The notes under the pieces were generated by a model. It saw only the letters and a list, made by a program, of their open reading frames with translations, did not search any database and was not told the origin of the DNA. This document shows positions 53,701 to 63,893 of a stretch of 64,000 nt of DNA, one piece after another. The DNA is from Pelecanus crispus. Taxonomy: Eukaryota; Chordata; Aves; Pelecaniformes; Pelecanidae. The stretch covers positions 79,915,721 through 79,979,720 of the forward strand of contig NC_134643.1 in the NCBI RefSeq assembly GCF_030463565.1, written 5' to 3'. Every line of letters starts with the position of its first letter. Within the stretch, counting starts at the first letter, position 1. The position numbers and the translations under genes were made by a program.

Positions 53701-56700
53701 GCGCATGCAGGGAGAAAGTCAGAGATAAGGCTGCAGCCTTGAAATTCCTTTTCCCAGTGTAATGTAATTTTACGTTTTGATCCCTGATTTTTAAAGCAGT
53801 TACAGCAACATTTCCATAGCCCTTTGTGCTCCAAGGCGTCGGAGTTTCACAAATGTTTGCTGTATCTTACAGTACCAAATCTATAGCCTAGGTACCTTTG
53901 TCTTACAGGTGACAGAACAGAAACAGAGCATAACACCGTTATGTGACTGGCACAACATTACACAGTGGTAAAACTGGGAATGATTCCTAAGATCCCTGAA
54001 AGAAGGGTGTGAATTTTTAATAGGTGTGTCAAGTGAAGAAAATCAAAATGTGTTTGGTTCAGTTATTTTTTTAAAAAAAAAAAACAACATTACTGTCATT
54101 TAATATGCCAGTAAATTTGGTTAATGTTTGAACAAATTTTGAGGATCAGCATGATTTTTGTTAAGACAAAAACCAGACTCAGATCTCTATATTGCTGTTA
54201 AATGAGTTTTATCTGAGATTTTCCTCATTTAAGGAGCTATTTGTATTGACAGCACATAAATAATATAAAATACATATTTTGAGTAAATTATATTCTTCTA
54301 TAGATAGGCTTACCCAAAGCCTATGTCCCACAATATTCCCAATTCTTAATTTGCATCCTTGAGCTGTCATTCTGAGTAAGGTAAATTTTACTTTCAGTAT
54401 TCAAATAGTATGTATGCATCATTGATCTCTGTTCATTTTAACTATTGCCACTAGGGTTTGGTCTGAGTTTGAGTTTATTTGAACCCTAAGTGAGAAATTT
54501 CAAACTTGTTTTTAAAAACTTGTACTGAATAGGCTTCACATTTTTGAAGGCGGGGGGGGGAGGGCAAGAAAAACATTGCTTCTCAGCTTTATTGCTGATT
54601 CTCAAGAGAAATCCTGGCTTCATTTAAATCAGTGCAAGATCACACTGATTTAAATGAGGACAGAGCAGACACTTAGTGTCCTGCCCTCATTGCTAGGCTA
54701 TGCTCTGTATTTTAGATTTCCCCATGGTAAATAAGAATGTTAAATAACTGCCTGTTTGATTTTTGTTTGGGTTTCGTACCTTGAGCGAAGCTGATTAATG
54801 ATATGTATAGGAGAATGAGAGAGAGACCCACTGCAGTGGATACCTGCTTACAGTTTGCAAGCAGTGGAGCATAGCATCTGTAGCAATGCTTGTGTACAGA
54901 ACAGCTAGCTCCTCGCCTCTTTGAAATTGCTGATTTATCTTCAAAATACCTGCAGCAGCCAAGGCCAAATACTGGAGTGGGGCCAGTTCAGCTTTTAAAG
55001 GTATCTGCTGATCTGCAGTAGATGAAGAGTTCCTAATAGACTATTGAAGGCCTCTTGGTCCAAATTCAGGATTTCCACTCAAACTCATAAAGCTGTTCGG
55101 ATGTGCTGTTTCCAGACTGGTGCTAATGATGAAAACTTTGCAGGTGTAGCTTCTATCAAATATTATGGTTGTATACAGGGAATGTAAATAGTTCACTACT
55201 AAGAATGTTGAAGGCAAGTGACTGGCACCTTGAGACAATCCCTGTAATTATAATTGTAAGTGGATAATTAGAGCTTGTGTAGTGTATCAGTGCATACCCA
55301 TCTGCAGATGAAAGCCAGACTTTTTCATGTTTTAAATTGTTATGAAACAATCATCCTTACATATATTTAGCTTATCTTAATAGGCAAATACCTCTTCCTC
55401 ACTAATCACAGGAGTCAAGAGAGCTAAAATGAGGATGAATGTGCACTAACATCATTACTTCTCAGAGCTGTTATTATTTAGAAATTGAGTGAAAATTTAG
55501 TCACTAAAATGTTAATTGATTTAAACTTTTGGCTGTGCATGGGAGGAGGGCTTTGCATATCTGGCACTTCCTTGGACCTGTTTAAAGATTTTAAAGAAAT
55601 AGGAGGTTTAGGGCCACCATTATATCGTGCTGGTGACCAGTAACTAGTAATTCTTGCACTGATCTGACACAAAACCTCCTCCATGTCTTGCTTTTGTTCT
55701 TTCCGAGTGTTTTATCTCATCACTATTGCACCAATCCCATACTCTTCCCTCTCACCAATTGCTGAGTCTAGCTCAGATACCCACAGTTTTCTGAGGTAGC
55801 ACTGCCAACTGCACAGTACAGGGAAAAAAGCAAGTTTTAGCTCTTGTGGTTGTGATAAAAGAAAGGGTTGGCTCAACCTTGTCATTGCAGAATTTCTCCT
55901 AGATGAAATGTTTGTTATTCTGAAAGCAGTAATCATCCTTGGGTTTTCTCCAAACTTCATCTTTTTTTGGCTAAAAACTCATCTGTTCAGTGCAGTATCA
56001 GCACAGTTTGTAAAGGATAGTCTCTGAGGAAATGTGATGATACTTCTGAACAAAGCCCTTGTCCTACTTTATGCATCTCTGCAAGTCAGTGGCATGGTAA
56101 TGCTGGCCACTGATACATAGTCCAGCCATGCACTTGCTAGCCAGACTATCTAATTTTTTCCCCAGCTCTCTGTCCTTCTGTGCCCCCAGGAAGGAAGGGC
56201 ATGGGCTCTGTCAACCTTGATATTTTCCAACCAAGCCCAGGTTTGCTCAGAGCTGTCATATTCCTGATCATAAGGAGATATCCATAAACCAGATTTCTAA
56301 GGAGAGATGGCTTGTCAGGTAGAGTGTTTTCTGACATTCTCAGCCAGCTGATGCTTGAAAGCCAAGCACCTGCCATGCCAAGGCTGTTAAGCAGTAGGTG
56401 ATAGACATGCATTTTTTTGCACTTGATTATAAGTGTGCAGGTATCTGTTGTACCTGCTGTCTGCTATGATTTTAACTCTTTCTCTAAATTTGGAATATCT
56501 CAATTCTGCCATCAGCTTCAGCAAGTGTCAGTTCCCATGCTGACAGCCCTGGGAGGCTGACTGGCAGCGTTCTTTGCACTCCAGACGTGGCCGTGAGCAC
56601 AGTGAGAGCTTCAGTTCATCTTCCGGAAGTGACAAAAATTCACTGTCATTACCCTATTCCATTTGATTTTGGCATACTTTCCAGCCTCGCAGAATTAGCA

Positions 56701-59700
56701 GGCAGTGGGTTTTGTTTTTCAATCAAGGTGCAGTATTTCCACTCTTTCTTCCAATTGCTATATCTTCACTCTTTCTTCCCATCGCTATATTTTCACATTT
56801 ATGTACCTGAAATCAGTGTCTGAAACTCTGACTTAGATCACAAAAGCTTCTGCAAAATCATGCTTCATCAACAGGGTTAAGATTTCTTGAAACATCAGAG
56901 ACCCTCTGACATCCATTAAGTCCACTCTGTACTGCTCAGGCTCTTATTTCTTGAATAGATCTGATGCAGCAGCTGTGGTGGTATGCAAGCTAGGCACCAG
57001 CCTGCAATAGTATGCTACCAGGCTAAGGAAACTTTCTAAAGTTCAGCCAGCCTTTTTCATCTTAATGACTCCGATCCCTTTGACAGATTGCTTCATGTCA
57101 CATTTTTCCTCCTTGATGTTTAAATTTTCTGCCTCAGTTTCAGACAACACTGTTGGCAGAAGTGTTCTTCCCAGTGTGGAGGCATCCTCATCTGTACAAA
57201 TGAGCCAAAACTCCCCTTCTTGTACTGAGTTATCGAGTGGGCTCTGACAGCAGCAAGCATGTCCTCATCCCCAAGAGCCAAATTAGCATTATTACACTGA
57301 GTGCGGGTTTCTTCCTCATATATTTATCCGACTGCGTATGTAGATAGCTGTTACTGAGCAATATGACTCTCACTGCATCCAGTTAGTAAGTCACCCAGTA
57401 CCTTGAATCTACTGTAAGGAGAGATTCCTCTGCATCTGTTTGTATTACATAAATGAGATCTGTTATGGCTGATGCCTCAGATACTATTACAATAAACACA
57501 ATAAACTAAGTTTCTTAATTTCTATAATAATTTTCATGCTATTTTTTCAACAAAGGAAGAGAAAGTAGCCGTTTCACCACTTTCATTCTAGCTCCACTTG
57601 AGAGTGGATAATGTTTTTAAAGTTTTTAATACTGAATTTTAAAAATGCTTAATTTCAGCTCCTGCTAACCTTCACAGGGACGAACTAGTTTCCTAAAATG
57701 AGTTCTGAGTATCTGAGAAAATCATCAGCTCATTAAGACTGAGCCTCAGAGTTCATCTTCTGGACCAAACCAGAGAAGTGCTCTTAATTTCGGAAGTAAG
57801 ATGTTGGTATCATCCTGAACGCAACTGATGATTTAGTCAGGGCAAAGAGGAAGGGTAAGTTTAACAAAGCACATTTGTGACTAGATCTTCACAGTAACCA
57901 GCAAACGAGAGGACATTTTTTTCTGTGCTCAGCCTCAAAACCACAACCTGTTCATCCGTCTAGTTTATAAATGCAAGGCTTGACTTGCACTTGCAGTAAA
58001 TAACATTTTTTTTGTGTGTGTGTACTACCTTATCTCTAGCATGCCATGAGAAATTACCTTGCTTAATTAAATATTCACTCTCTTGTCAGAACAATTCATA
58101 AGTGTTTCTAACCTGGTGTCATTCCTTTGGCAGTAACGATCTTGATGCTTTGCCCACAGGCCCTTTTCTCCAAAAAGCCCAGCTTATGCCACAGGGTAGT
58201 AATTTTCTTTCTCTGGTGAATATGCCCCCACGTGTCCTCAGCAACCTATTTTGTGCCGAAGTGAGACTGTAAATGGGGGCTGTCACTTCTAACCGGCCAT
58301 TCTGGTAACCAGGGATATAAGTAACGCCGTGCTACGGAGGATGCATCTTTGTGTTATATGGCTTCCGTAACGCTCAGGGACGCGGTTGTGGAGGTGGCTG
58401 AAGCTGCTGGTGCTGCCCACACCCACCCGGCAGGGCAGAGAGGGGCCCGCTCGCTTCAGAGCTGCCCAGCCTCCGAGGCAGTTTTATCTGTCGTAGGCTT
58501 TAGGATTCAGAAGCGCACTTCTGCTTTTAAACTCTAGTAAGATGTCGCAGCAGAAGTACCCTTTTGTGTCTTTTACTTACATGTCTTTTTTTCTAGAAAA
58601 GCAAGTTACAGACTGGGTATAAGTCATTGTGATAAATTAAAAGCTAGGTGGCGTGTGGCTGGTGGTTTTGGTGTTTGTTTAGATTGGTATTAGTACAATT
58701 CACCATGCTCTGTTAGTTTTTAAACTCTGGCCCGCACTTTGAGTGTGCTAGCTGATACACACTAGAAATAAAACTGCATGGCAAAATCCATATTTTGTTT
58801 GCAAACCCCCCAACATCTGGAGGTCCAATAACAGCTTTTAAGGGAATTTTTGTTCAACTCTTTATGGTGGGTATAAACTGCACTGTTCAGCTCTGCATAA
58901 AAATAGTAAATAGGTTACAAAGGGCAGGAATGTTGCTGAAGCCTATCTCAAATATTAATACACTGTCATTTGTATCGGTCTTATGCAAAATACCAATTTG
59001 AAATATATAGGTAGGATTATTATTGTTAATGTATTTTATGTTTTAGAGAGTATCCCCAAAGGTATAGACGACATGCTTGTCCATGTTTTAAACAATTTAA
59101 AACCAAAGCTAACCTGCTGGGATTATTCCTAAAATTTCCATTGCATTCTATAGAATGGCCATATAAGGAAACAGCTACAAACAATTGCATAGAGAACTGA
59201 TTGCTAAGGAGACCATGTGAGATCAGCAGCAGCTCAGAAGTGATGGAACAATAAACTCGCAGTGAAGGAATCGCACTACAGAATTATAAAGCAGAAAAAA
59301 TAACTGTCCCCTATAGGAAAATTATCTTGCAGTAGCCCCCGTTGCTGAGTCTTTCTCTCTTACCTCATCTCTCTTGTTGACTGGAAGTGCTTTGCAGCAC
59401 AAAGGTTTTGTTCACCATTGTCTCGTGGCACCACAGGAGAGTCCTGGGCGATGACTAAGACTTCTAAATGAAATGGTAATAACCATGCTATAGAAGTTTA
59501 ATGATAAAGTAGTAAATGTCCTATGGTATGATTATAGTGACAACTAAAGCTGTCCTTTATCTGTTCAATAGCAGAAGCAGTGGTAAACAGTGATTAATCT
59601 TTCCTCCTCCTCCCCTCCATGAAGCACAACAAATCTTGCTGATGGAGAAAGTTTGGGTTCCATTTTTTAATGTGAATGAATACATCCTGGTGGTGATAGT

Positions 59701-62700
59701 CAGAATGGGTAGAGATGGATGGTTATGCGTTCTGAACACGTTTGGATTGCTGCAGCTTAGCGAGTTTGCCTCCTGGCCTCCACTTCTTGTGATCAATCAA
59801 ATATCTTTTAAAAATGCAACACTGGGAAAGCTTGACATTGGCCATATAAACATTTCTGAGCTCCTGGCTCTTTTGTTTTCATGTGAATGTTTTTACCTAG
59901 GGTTCATGGAGATGAGATAAATCCCAAGACTGGTTTGTGTGCCATCAAATAGAAATGAACCTTGTAATAAGCACAGTTTGTGTTTTTGGTGCTCAGGCAT
60001 TGTAAATAAATTATGTTCAGAGGTGCCAAGTGTAAACTGAGAATATTCATTCATAAATCCAAAGGCTAGAGACTATGCTGTTCAAAACTGCAAGGACACA
60101 AATACACTTTGGGTTCTGTGAAGGATGCACGATTCTGCATCCTTGCTGCTGCTGCGCAGCTTTTCAGTAGGGTGGGAACTGTCCCTTCTCTTCCCCTCTG
60201 CCCTTGATCTGCTGTGCACCTTCTTGCAGTGCAAATCATCTTTACAGACTGCAGACATCACGTTCACTTGTTCTGTATGCATTGTGCAGAGTACAGGGAA
60301 AGGAAGGCTGTGCAATCTCCTCAAACTTGTACTGTATTCTAGCTTTAAAAAAAAAAAATCTCGAATTTGTCTTAAGCATAAAAATTCACAATTGCCACCT
60401 CTCTGGGCATTTAAGATGTTACATTGAAGATGGACAATTTAAATATGCTATAAACTCATCAATCCCCATATTAGAAGTAAATTAGTTCTAATTTTTAAAA
60501 AGGAATCTTACTAGAATTAGGTAATCTGCAAGAAGATGTCTAAATCAGTTGTATTAATGAGAATGAAAACTGCTTCCAAATCAGGATGGACACTTCCTAA
60601 GACTTGGCAGGACCCCAGTCAAAAGAAACATTTCCAAACTCAATTTGGGACAGAAGGAATTCAGATGCTCACTCTTGTCTGCTTTCAGAAGAGAAATAGC
60701 AAAATTAACAAAGGTTTTTGATGCCAGCAACCCTCAAATCAAGGATGATTGAAAGAAAAAGAATGTAATTTTCTCATCTCTCTCTCTTTGGCAAGTTTGC
60801 AGCTATGTGACAGCATGTGTTGCTTTAATTTATCTTTATCAGTTTTGATTTTCTGTGTCTTTCCTGTGGTACAACTGATCGGGGGTAGAAGGGGGTTAAG
60901 TATTTTTAGCAACAATTTATTAATTCGGCGTGTGACATGGTTGTGTCATTGCACTGAAATTTTGTCTGCTGTGGTAAAAGCCAACTTATTTCAATGTGGA
61001 ATGAGGTGCCTGCCTGTTTTCATTTATGATTACTGACATTTAAATAATTACTCAGTTAAGTTCTCAATCGCAAAATCACATTTCATTGAATACAGATGGC
61101 TCCTTCACTAGTCACATACTATGTTTTTCTGTATAGCACTTAATATTTAAAGTAAAATTATGCTGGTTTGGTCTGGAGAGTTTAGTGCAGGGTAGCAAAA
61201 GTCCACCTATCTCTATATCTGTGTACCTACCTATAATTTTTTGGTGAGGGGCAGGGAGCAGTTTGTGCTGAGTTATCTCAACAGAGGCTCTGCAGCATTG
61301 ATAGAATATGAGTGACATGCAGCTGCGTGTTTATCAGAACTGGAAAGCCCAGGCTAGCTGCTCATGTCAGTCAACGCCTAGCAGTGTTCTGGCAAGCACT
61401 GCTGCTCCAGGGTTGGTATTCTCTATGGACTCTGTTACCCATGCTATTAATGGCAAAATAGTTTAACTTGTACACACACACAAAAAAAAAGTTTCTCTTT
61501 AAAGAGACAGCTGACATGAGTCATGCTGTAAATGGGATTTGATTGAAGAACACTACTAACAAAAATTAAATAGGCTACTTCAAAATTATTTTTTTAAAAG
61601 GACAAAAATGAATGCTTTGAGCTGCAATGACCAGGATTGCCTTCAGCCAGTTTTGTTTCCTCAACCCACAACTGGTGTCTCTGGCATGTATTTTGTCTGC
61701 AAAAAGAAGACAAAGTGATAGATTTTATTTTAGTGTGGGCACCTTGTGTTAGTTTAATTATGGTAGTTCCAAGAACTGGGATTTTTTCCCCTAGTGTCTG
61801 AAAAGGAAGAGACAGGTTTGTATATATATACAGACTGTGTATAAGGCTGTGTATTTATCCATCACAGTGGCATAACCAACGAGAGTCTTCAGGTCCCTTT
61901 CCTCCTTCCCATCCCTTATTATGAGATCCCAGTTGGGGGCATATGCTAATGCTGTCAGGTTATGTGGCATGGGAAACACCATCATTCAAATCATGTTTTC
62001 AGGTAGCTTTCCCTTGCCCCACCTAAGCACAGAAAGCACTAAGAGCAATTAATAGCCTAACAGACTCCTAAAAAAAGTATCCTGCTCAGTTCATATGCAT
62101 CACAGAAGTCAAAAAAATATATTGCAAAAGAGCTGTCTCTGTACCCAGGCTCATCGTTTTCCCCCTTCAGTAGCATAACTGCTGTTGACTCGTATTTCTG
62201 TTTACCAGCAGGCTGAAGTTATGACCCATCCTTTATTTAAAAATTGGTATATTATTTTCTGGTCTGATCATCTTCTACACAAAAAAGATGTGGCTCTTTT
62301 GCTGTTGCAGTTCTTTTACTTTAGAAGGAGAATATAGCTTTTTCTTTTTTCCTAACTATTGCACTAACCTACATTTAATTAGCGTCACGTCATTTGGATA
62401 GATTGCCCACAAATGTAAGAAGGATTGGAGATACCTGCTTTGGTAGTTGGCTTGTTGGCACCCATGATCAAACAAATTGCTGTATATTGATTCAGTTTCA
62501 GCTGACCTGGAAATGAATTCTGGAAGAAGCACAGATATCGCCCGTATCCCAGGTTTCTGCAGATGAGGATAGAAGTTGCTTTTTCCCCCTCAGACCTCCA
62601 AAAACCATATCCAGTAAGAGCTTAGCGTTATGTGCCACTACAGTAATGTTGATGGGATGCAGGACCAGACAAGTACAGCTGCTGTCTATGCTACAGATTA

Positions 62701-63893
62701 ATGTCTTTAATTAGACTCTTGAAAGCTTAGCCAATAAAGGCATAAACATGTTAAAAATTGATATTTATTACATTGTAGTTTATACAGTGAGATTCACATC
62801 AGATTAAAGCATTAACTATTAAACCAATTCCTGCAAACCGAATTGCAAGCGTTTATGATGTCCATTTTCTGAAAGCCTTGTTCCTACAGAAAACCTCTGG
62901 TCCACTGACAGCCAGCGTAATATTCTACAAATTCTCTGGAAATTATTGTATTTCTTGTTTGCTGAGGGCAATGCCTCAACAAGCTAGCTGTTCACAGCTG
63001 CCACTTCCAAACCCATGTCTTTAGACAGGTTGCGCTATAAATCTAATGGAACAGTTTTACTACAGTGATGCCATTTGCCGTAACTTTATTCAACTGAAAC
63101 ATGACCTGGTCAGGATTAAAGCAAGCGGTCAAATAGATCATAATTATTGTCCATTTGGTTTCTTTAGTAACCACACATGTCTGTCTTAGATATTGTAGTT
63201 TGGGATGTCATACTCCTTCCAGAACTGAGTGCATGGGCTAAAGTTTTAATATTCAACCTGGAATTTAACAGGCAAGGGCATAAATGCTTAGAAAGTAACT
63301 AGGAGCTGTATTCAGCTAAACTCCAGCTAAGCCTCTAAATCTAGTCAGTGGAGCACTTTCAAGTAGAGGTTGGGGTTCTTTGCAAAAGTCTCTGAAACAT
63401 GTCTATGAAGATTTACTTCAATAGATTTACAGGTGTGGTTTGGAGCTCAGTTTGCAGATACACTCAGTGAGAGTGGGTACATAAGCAGCCTGGTAAATCT
63501 GTCTCCTGCTTCTGTGTCATTAGGTGCAATTGAAAGCTACTTTTAAAGAAAAATTGTAGTTGGCAAGACACTCTAAAACACTTATGAAAAGGTGGTAGTA
63601 TTTCTATGAGACACGTTAAGGAAAGTGCTGTAGGCAATGCTGAAATATGATTTGATCCTACATTCTATTATCAAGGGCTTTATTTCCAAAAAATGAGTGC
63701 ATCAAGTGGCTTTGTTCCCAAACCTTCTCCCTCTGTTCTGTTTTCAACTGAACCTATAGAGAAAAACAAGAGTGACAGCTTCTACAGATGAGACCTGTAT
63801 TAATTGTTTTTTCAGGACTACAAGTAGAGGGCCTCTTCAGAAGGTCAGCCAGCATCCAGACTATCAAAGATGTTCAGAAACTCTACAATCAGG
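17615..63893 (+). CDS. ARHGAP8: ARHGAP8 (BPGAP1), Rho GTPase-activating protein 8; nine exons, 3' end outside window
   Basis: Coding sequence joins 17690-17726, 20983-21120, 31617-31704, 35025-35156, 38192-38278, 42097-42195, 43182-43292, 52928-53001 and 63816-63893. All junctions have AG acceptors and GT donors, and the phases fit, giving 281 codons plus one base. Seen in the protein: an acidic leader (1-43), a BCH/Sec14-like domain (about 44-193), a proline-rich stretch (208-221, PPPRPPLP) and the RhoGAP start (from about 224), with the probable arginine finger at R264 in GLFRRS. Known for the family: the BCH domain mediates homo- and heterotypic binding, the proline motif binds cortactin SH3, and the GAP domain speeds GTP hydrolysis by Rho-family GTPases in cell motility. 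ARHGAP1 is the closest paralog. Stretches such as [27 protein letters not shown] and [17 protein letters not shown] fit ARHGAP8 better as remembered. The rest of the GAP domain and the stop codon lie past the right edge. Confidence 0.95.
17727..20982 (+). other. ARHGAP8 intron between the start-codon exon and the second coding exon
   Basis: This 3.26-kb intron has canonical GT/AG ends. It holds homopolymer runs (A-rich at 18610-18628) and an old repeat-like patch near 18310-18400. I saw no coding exon in it. Confidence 0.85.
18310..18400. repeat. Possible ancient amniote interspersed repeat
   Basis: GGGCCTGATGCAAAATCCAC and TGGATCAGGCCCC resemble the conserved ends of old interspersed repeats in sauropsid genomes. 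The family is not assigned. Confidence 0.3.
20983..21120 (+). CDS. ARHGAP8: ARHGAP8 exon: acidic leader and start of BCH domain
   Basis: The acceptor is CTCCTTTAG at 20974-20982 and the donor is GTATGT at 21121. It encodes residues 13-58 plus the first base of codon 59. The first 30 or so residues are acidic ([16 protein letters not shown]). They lead into [16 protein letters not shown], which matches the conserved start of the BCH domain in ARHGAP8 and ARHGAP1. Confidence 0.95.
23911..23946. repeat. Short tandem repeat of about 9-10 bp
   Basis: Three to four imperfect copies of a TTGAATTGA / TTGAAATTGA unit. Confidence 0.7.
27085..27175. repeat. Possible ancient amniote interspersed repeat
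   Basis: TACTCCCATTGAAACCAATG and GTTGACTTTAGGATCTCACT resemble a motif pattern common in old reptile and bird interspersed repeats. I cannot assign the family. Confidence 0.3.
27590..27730. promoter_or_regulatory. CpG-rich patch in intron
   Basis: About 11 CpG in 140 bases in an intron where CpG is otherwise rare. A possible enhancer, unmethylated region or exapted repeat. No TATA box or clear splice donor seen. Confidence 0.3.
28173..28195. repeat. Near-perfect 23-bp palindrome
   Basis: Arms TGTGCTGATTT and AAATCAGCACA are perfect complements around a single A. Each arm contains a Maf-type half site (TGCTGA). Function not established. Confidence 0.75.
28600..28700 (-). mobile_element. Possible MIR-like SINE remnant
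   Basis: GCCTTAGTTTTCCCATTACT followed by GAAACTGGGCAATTATG resembles the complement of the conserved part of MIR-type SINEs. Only this short block is recognisable. Confidence 0.35.
29640..30010 (+). mobile_element. Ancient CR1-like LINE remnant
   Basis: The order of degraded motifs (AGGCTGAGAGGGGATATGAT, then AATTTTAGGCTGGAATTGAG, then TTTTAAGATAGAGCTCAACA, then GGATTATGTGATACAG) follows the 3' part of old amniote CR1 elements. The frame is destroyed. Limits are approximate. Confidence 0.5.
31617..31704 (+). CDS. ARHGAP8: ARHGAP8 exon: BCH domain
   Basis: The acceptor is TTCACTAG ending at 31616 and the donor is GTAAGT at 31705. It encodes residues 59-87 and two bases of codon 88. The segment [19 protein letters not shown] is a family signature of the ARHGAP1/ARHGAP8 BCH domain. 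Confidence 0.96.
31705..35024 (+). other. ARHGAP8 intron carrying a sense-oriented solo LTR
   Basis: This 3.3-kb intron contains one recognisable insertion, the LTR at 32620-33171. Otherwise it is AT-rich sequence with no feature I can name. Confidence 0.85.
32620..33171 (+). mobile_element. Solo LTR inside an ARHGAP8 intron, sense orientation
   Basis: Starts TGTCTTGGTTTCGGCTGG and ends CCACAAGA, about 552 bp. Flanks GTAGC (32615-32619) and GTAGT (33172-33176) look like a 5-bp target duplication with one substitution. CRE-like TGACATCA is at 32861-32868; the TATA position reads GTGTATTAAC; ATTAAA is kept at 33035-33040. Confidence 0.9.
35025..35156 (+). CDS. ARHGAP8: ARHGAP8 exon: BCH domain core
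   Basis: The acceptor is CTCCTCAG at 35017-35024 and the donor is GTATGT at 35157. It encodes [20 protein letters not shown] through EFDRK, about residues 88-132. This is nearly identical to the mammalian protein as remembered. As remembered, a human isoform carries extra residues immediately after this exon; no such insert is needed here. Confidence 0.97.
35157..38191 (+). other. ARHGAP8 intron, about 3.0 kb
   Basis: No repeat family, RNA gene or exon recognised by eye. Open frames in it do not connect in phase with flanking exons. Confidence 0.8.
38192..38278 (+). CDS. ARHGAP8: ARHGAP8 exon: BCH domain
   Basis: The acceptor is TTTTCCTAG ending at 38191 and the donor is GTACTT at 38279. 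It encodes [20 protein letters not shown] and on to FKPLI, about residues 133-160, plus two bases. ARHGAP1 has the same RKYKKNIKALY layout at this junction, supporting the acceptor choice. Confidence 0.96.
38279..42096 (+). other. ARHGAP8 intron, about 3.8 kb, with a candidate cassette exon
   Basis: Canonical GT/AG ends. The direct join of the flanking exons gives the conserved PLISHKFGKK, so the intron is normally removed whole. Bases 40536-40649 look like a possible alternative exon and are listed separately. Confidence 0.85.
40536..40649 (+). other. Candidate in-frame cassette exon of ARHGAP8
   Basis: TTTATTTTTCAG precedes base 40536 and a consensus GTAAGT begins at 40650. The 114 bases are open in the phase imposed by the upstream exon (38 codons) and return to the same phase for the exon at 42097. 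Inclusion would replace the junction serine and add 38 residues between PLI and HKFGKK. Two other good donors lie inside, GTGAGT at 40561 and GTAAGT at 40574; their use gives 25- or 38-nt exons that shift the frame. There is no known homolog and chance is not excluded. Confidence 0.25.
42097..42195 (+). CDS. ARHGAP8: ARHGAP8 exon: C-terminal part of BCH domain
   Basis: A T16 tract precedes the AG at 42095-42096, and the donor is GTACGT at 42196. Joined to the preceding exon it reads [20 protein letters not shown] and on to IPQEVIR, about residues 161-194. This matches the end of the Sec14-like fold in the ARHGAP1/ARHGAP8 pair. Confidence 0.96.
42196..43181 (+). other. ARHGAP8 intron, about 1.0 kb
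   Basis: The shortest complete intron here. No distinct feature seen apart from splice sites GTACGT and TTTTTGCAG. Confidence 0.85.
43182..43292 (+). CDS. ARHGAP8: ARHGAP8 exon: linker and proline-rich SH3-binding motif
   Basis: The acceptor is TTTTTGCAG ending at 43181 and the donor is GTAAGC at 43293. It encodes about residues 194-230. A basic linker with KQKGK leads to [17 protein letters not shown]. Family knowledge: PPPRPPLP is the cortactin SH3 ligand in BPGAP1, and QFGVSLQ opens the RhoGAP module. The downstream intron is about 9.6 kb. Confidence 0.96.
43293..52927 (+). other. ARHGAP8 intron of 9.6 kb
   Basis: Non-coding. It contains a MIR-like remnant (44615-44715) and an 11-base G run at 49235-49245 after a short GT stretch. 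No exon fits the phase and the family alignment. Confidence 0.85.
44615..44715 (-). mobile_element. MIR-like CORE-SINE remnant
   Basis: The + strand reads CTGCCACTCTCCAGCTGCGT and later CCTTAGTTTTCCCAACTATA, which follows the complement of the MIR/CORE-SINE pattern. Divergence is high and limits are approximate. Confidence 0.45.
52928..53001 (+). CDS. ARHGAP8: ARHGAP8 exon: start of RhoGAP domain
   Basis: A pyrimidine-rich tract ends in CTAACAG at 52921-52927, and the donor is GTGAGT at 53002. It encodes [20 protein letters not shown] and on through YLKRK, residues 231-255, plus one base. The [12 protein letters not shown] segment corresponds to helix A of RhoGAP domains. Confidence 0.96.
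53800..53990 (+). mobile_element. Possible ancient SINE/LINE tail remnant
   Basis: CTTACAGGTGACAGAACAGA followed by TTATGTGACTGGCACAACAT and ACACAGTGGTAAAACTGGGA resembles the direct-strand pattern of MIR-type repeats. It is weak and old. Confidence 0.35.
54620..54657. repeat. 15-bp inverted repeat with 8-base loop
   Basis: CATTTAAATCAGTG (54621-54634) is the exact complement of 54643-54656, with one further T-A pair outside. The spacer is CAAGATCA. Transcribed as part of the intron it would form a hairpin. Confidence 0.75.
56738..56791. repeat. Tandem duplication, 27-bp unit
   Basis: Two adjacent copies, each containing CACTCTTTCTTCC then a variable AATTG/CATCG and CTATAT. The copies differ at a few bases. 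Confidence 0.75.
58320..58510. promoter_or_regulatory. CpG-rich patch in the large 3' intron
   Basis: About 13 CpG in 190 bases, GC-rich, bordered by AT-rich DNA. It may be an internal promoter or enhancer. No supporting transcript signal visible. Confidence 0.3.
63816..63893 (+). CDS. ARHGAP8: ARHGAP8 exon: RhoGAP arginine-finger segment
   Basis: The acceptor is TTTTTTCAG ending at 63815 and the donor is GTAAGC at 63894. It encodes [20 protein letters not shown] and on through KLYNQ, residues 256-281, plus one base. GLFRRS carries the catalytic arginine finger of RhoGAPs, by homology R264, so the domain appears catalytically competent at this position. The next exon should supply the rest of the GAP domain but lies outside the window. 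Confidence 0.96.

Larger units (their letters stand above)
53002..63815 (+). other. ARHGAP8 intron of 10.8 kb
   Basis: Non-coding. It contains an old repeat-like patch (53800-53990), a hairpin-forming inverted repeat (54620-54657), a 27-bp tandem duplication (56738-56791) and a CpG-rich patch (58320-58510). No exon is required between its flanking exons, which join in frame into a contiguous RhoGAP start. Confidence 0.85.

Noticed and set aside
17615..63893. ARHGAP1 as the identity of the gene
   Set aside because: The BCH and linker residues ([32 protein letters not shown]) match ARHGAP8 better than the ARHGAP1 equivalents as remembered.
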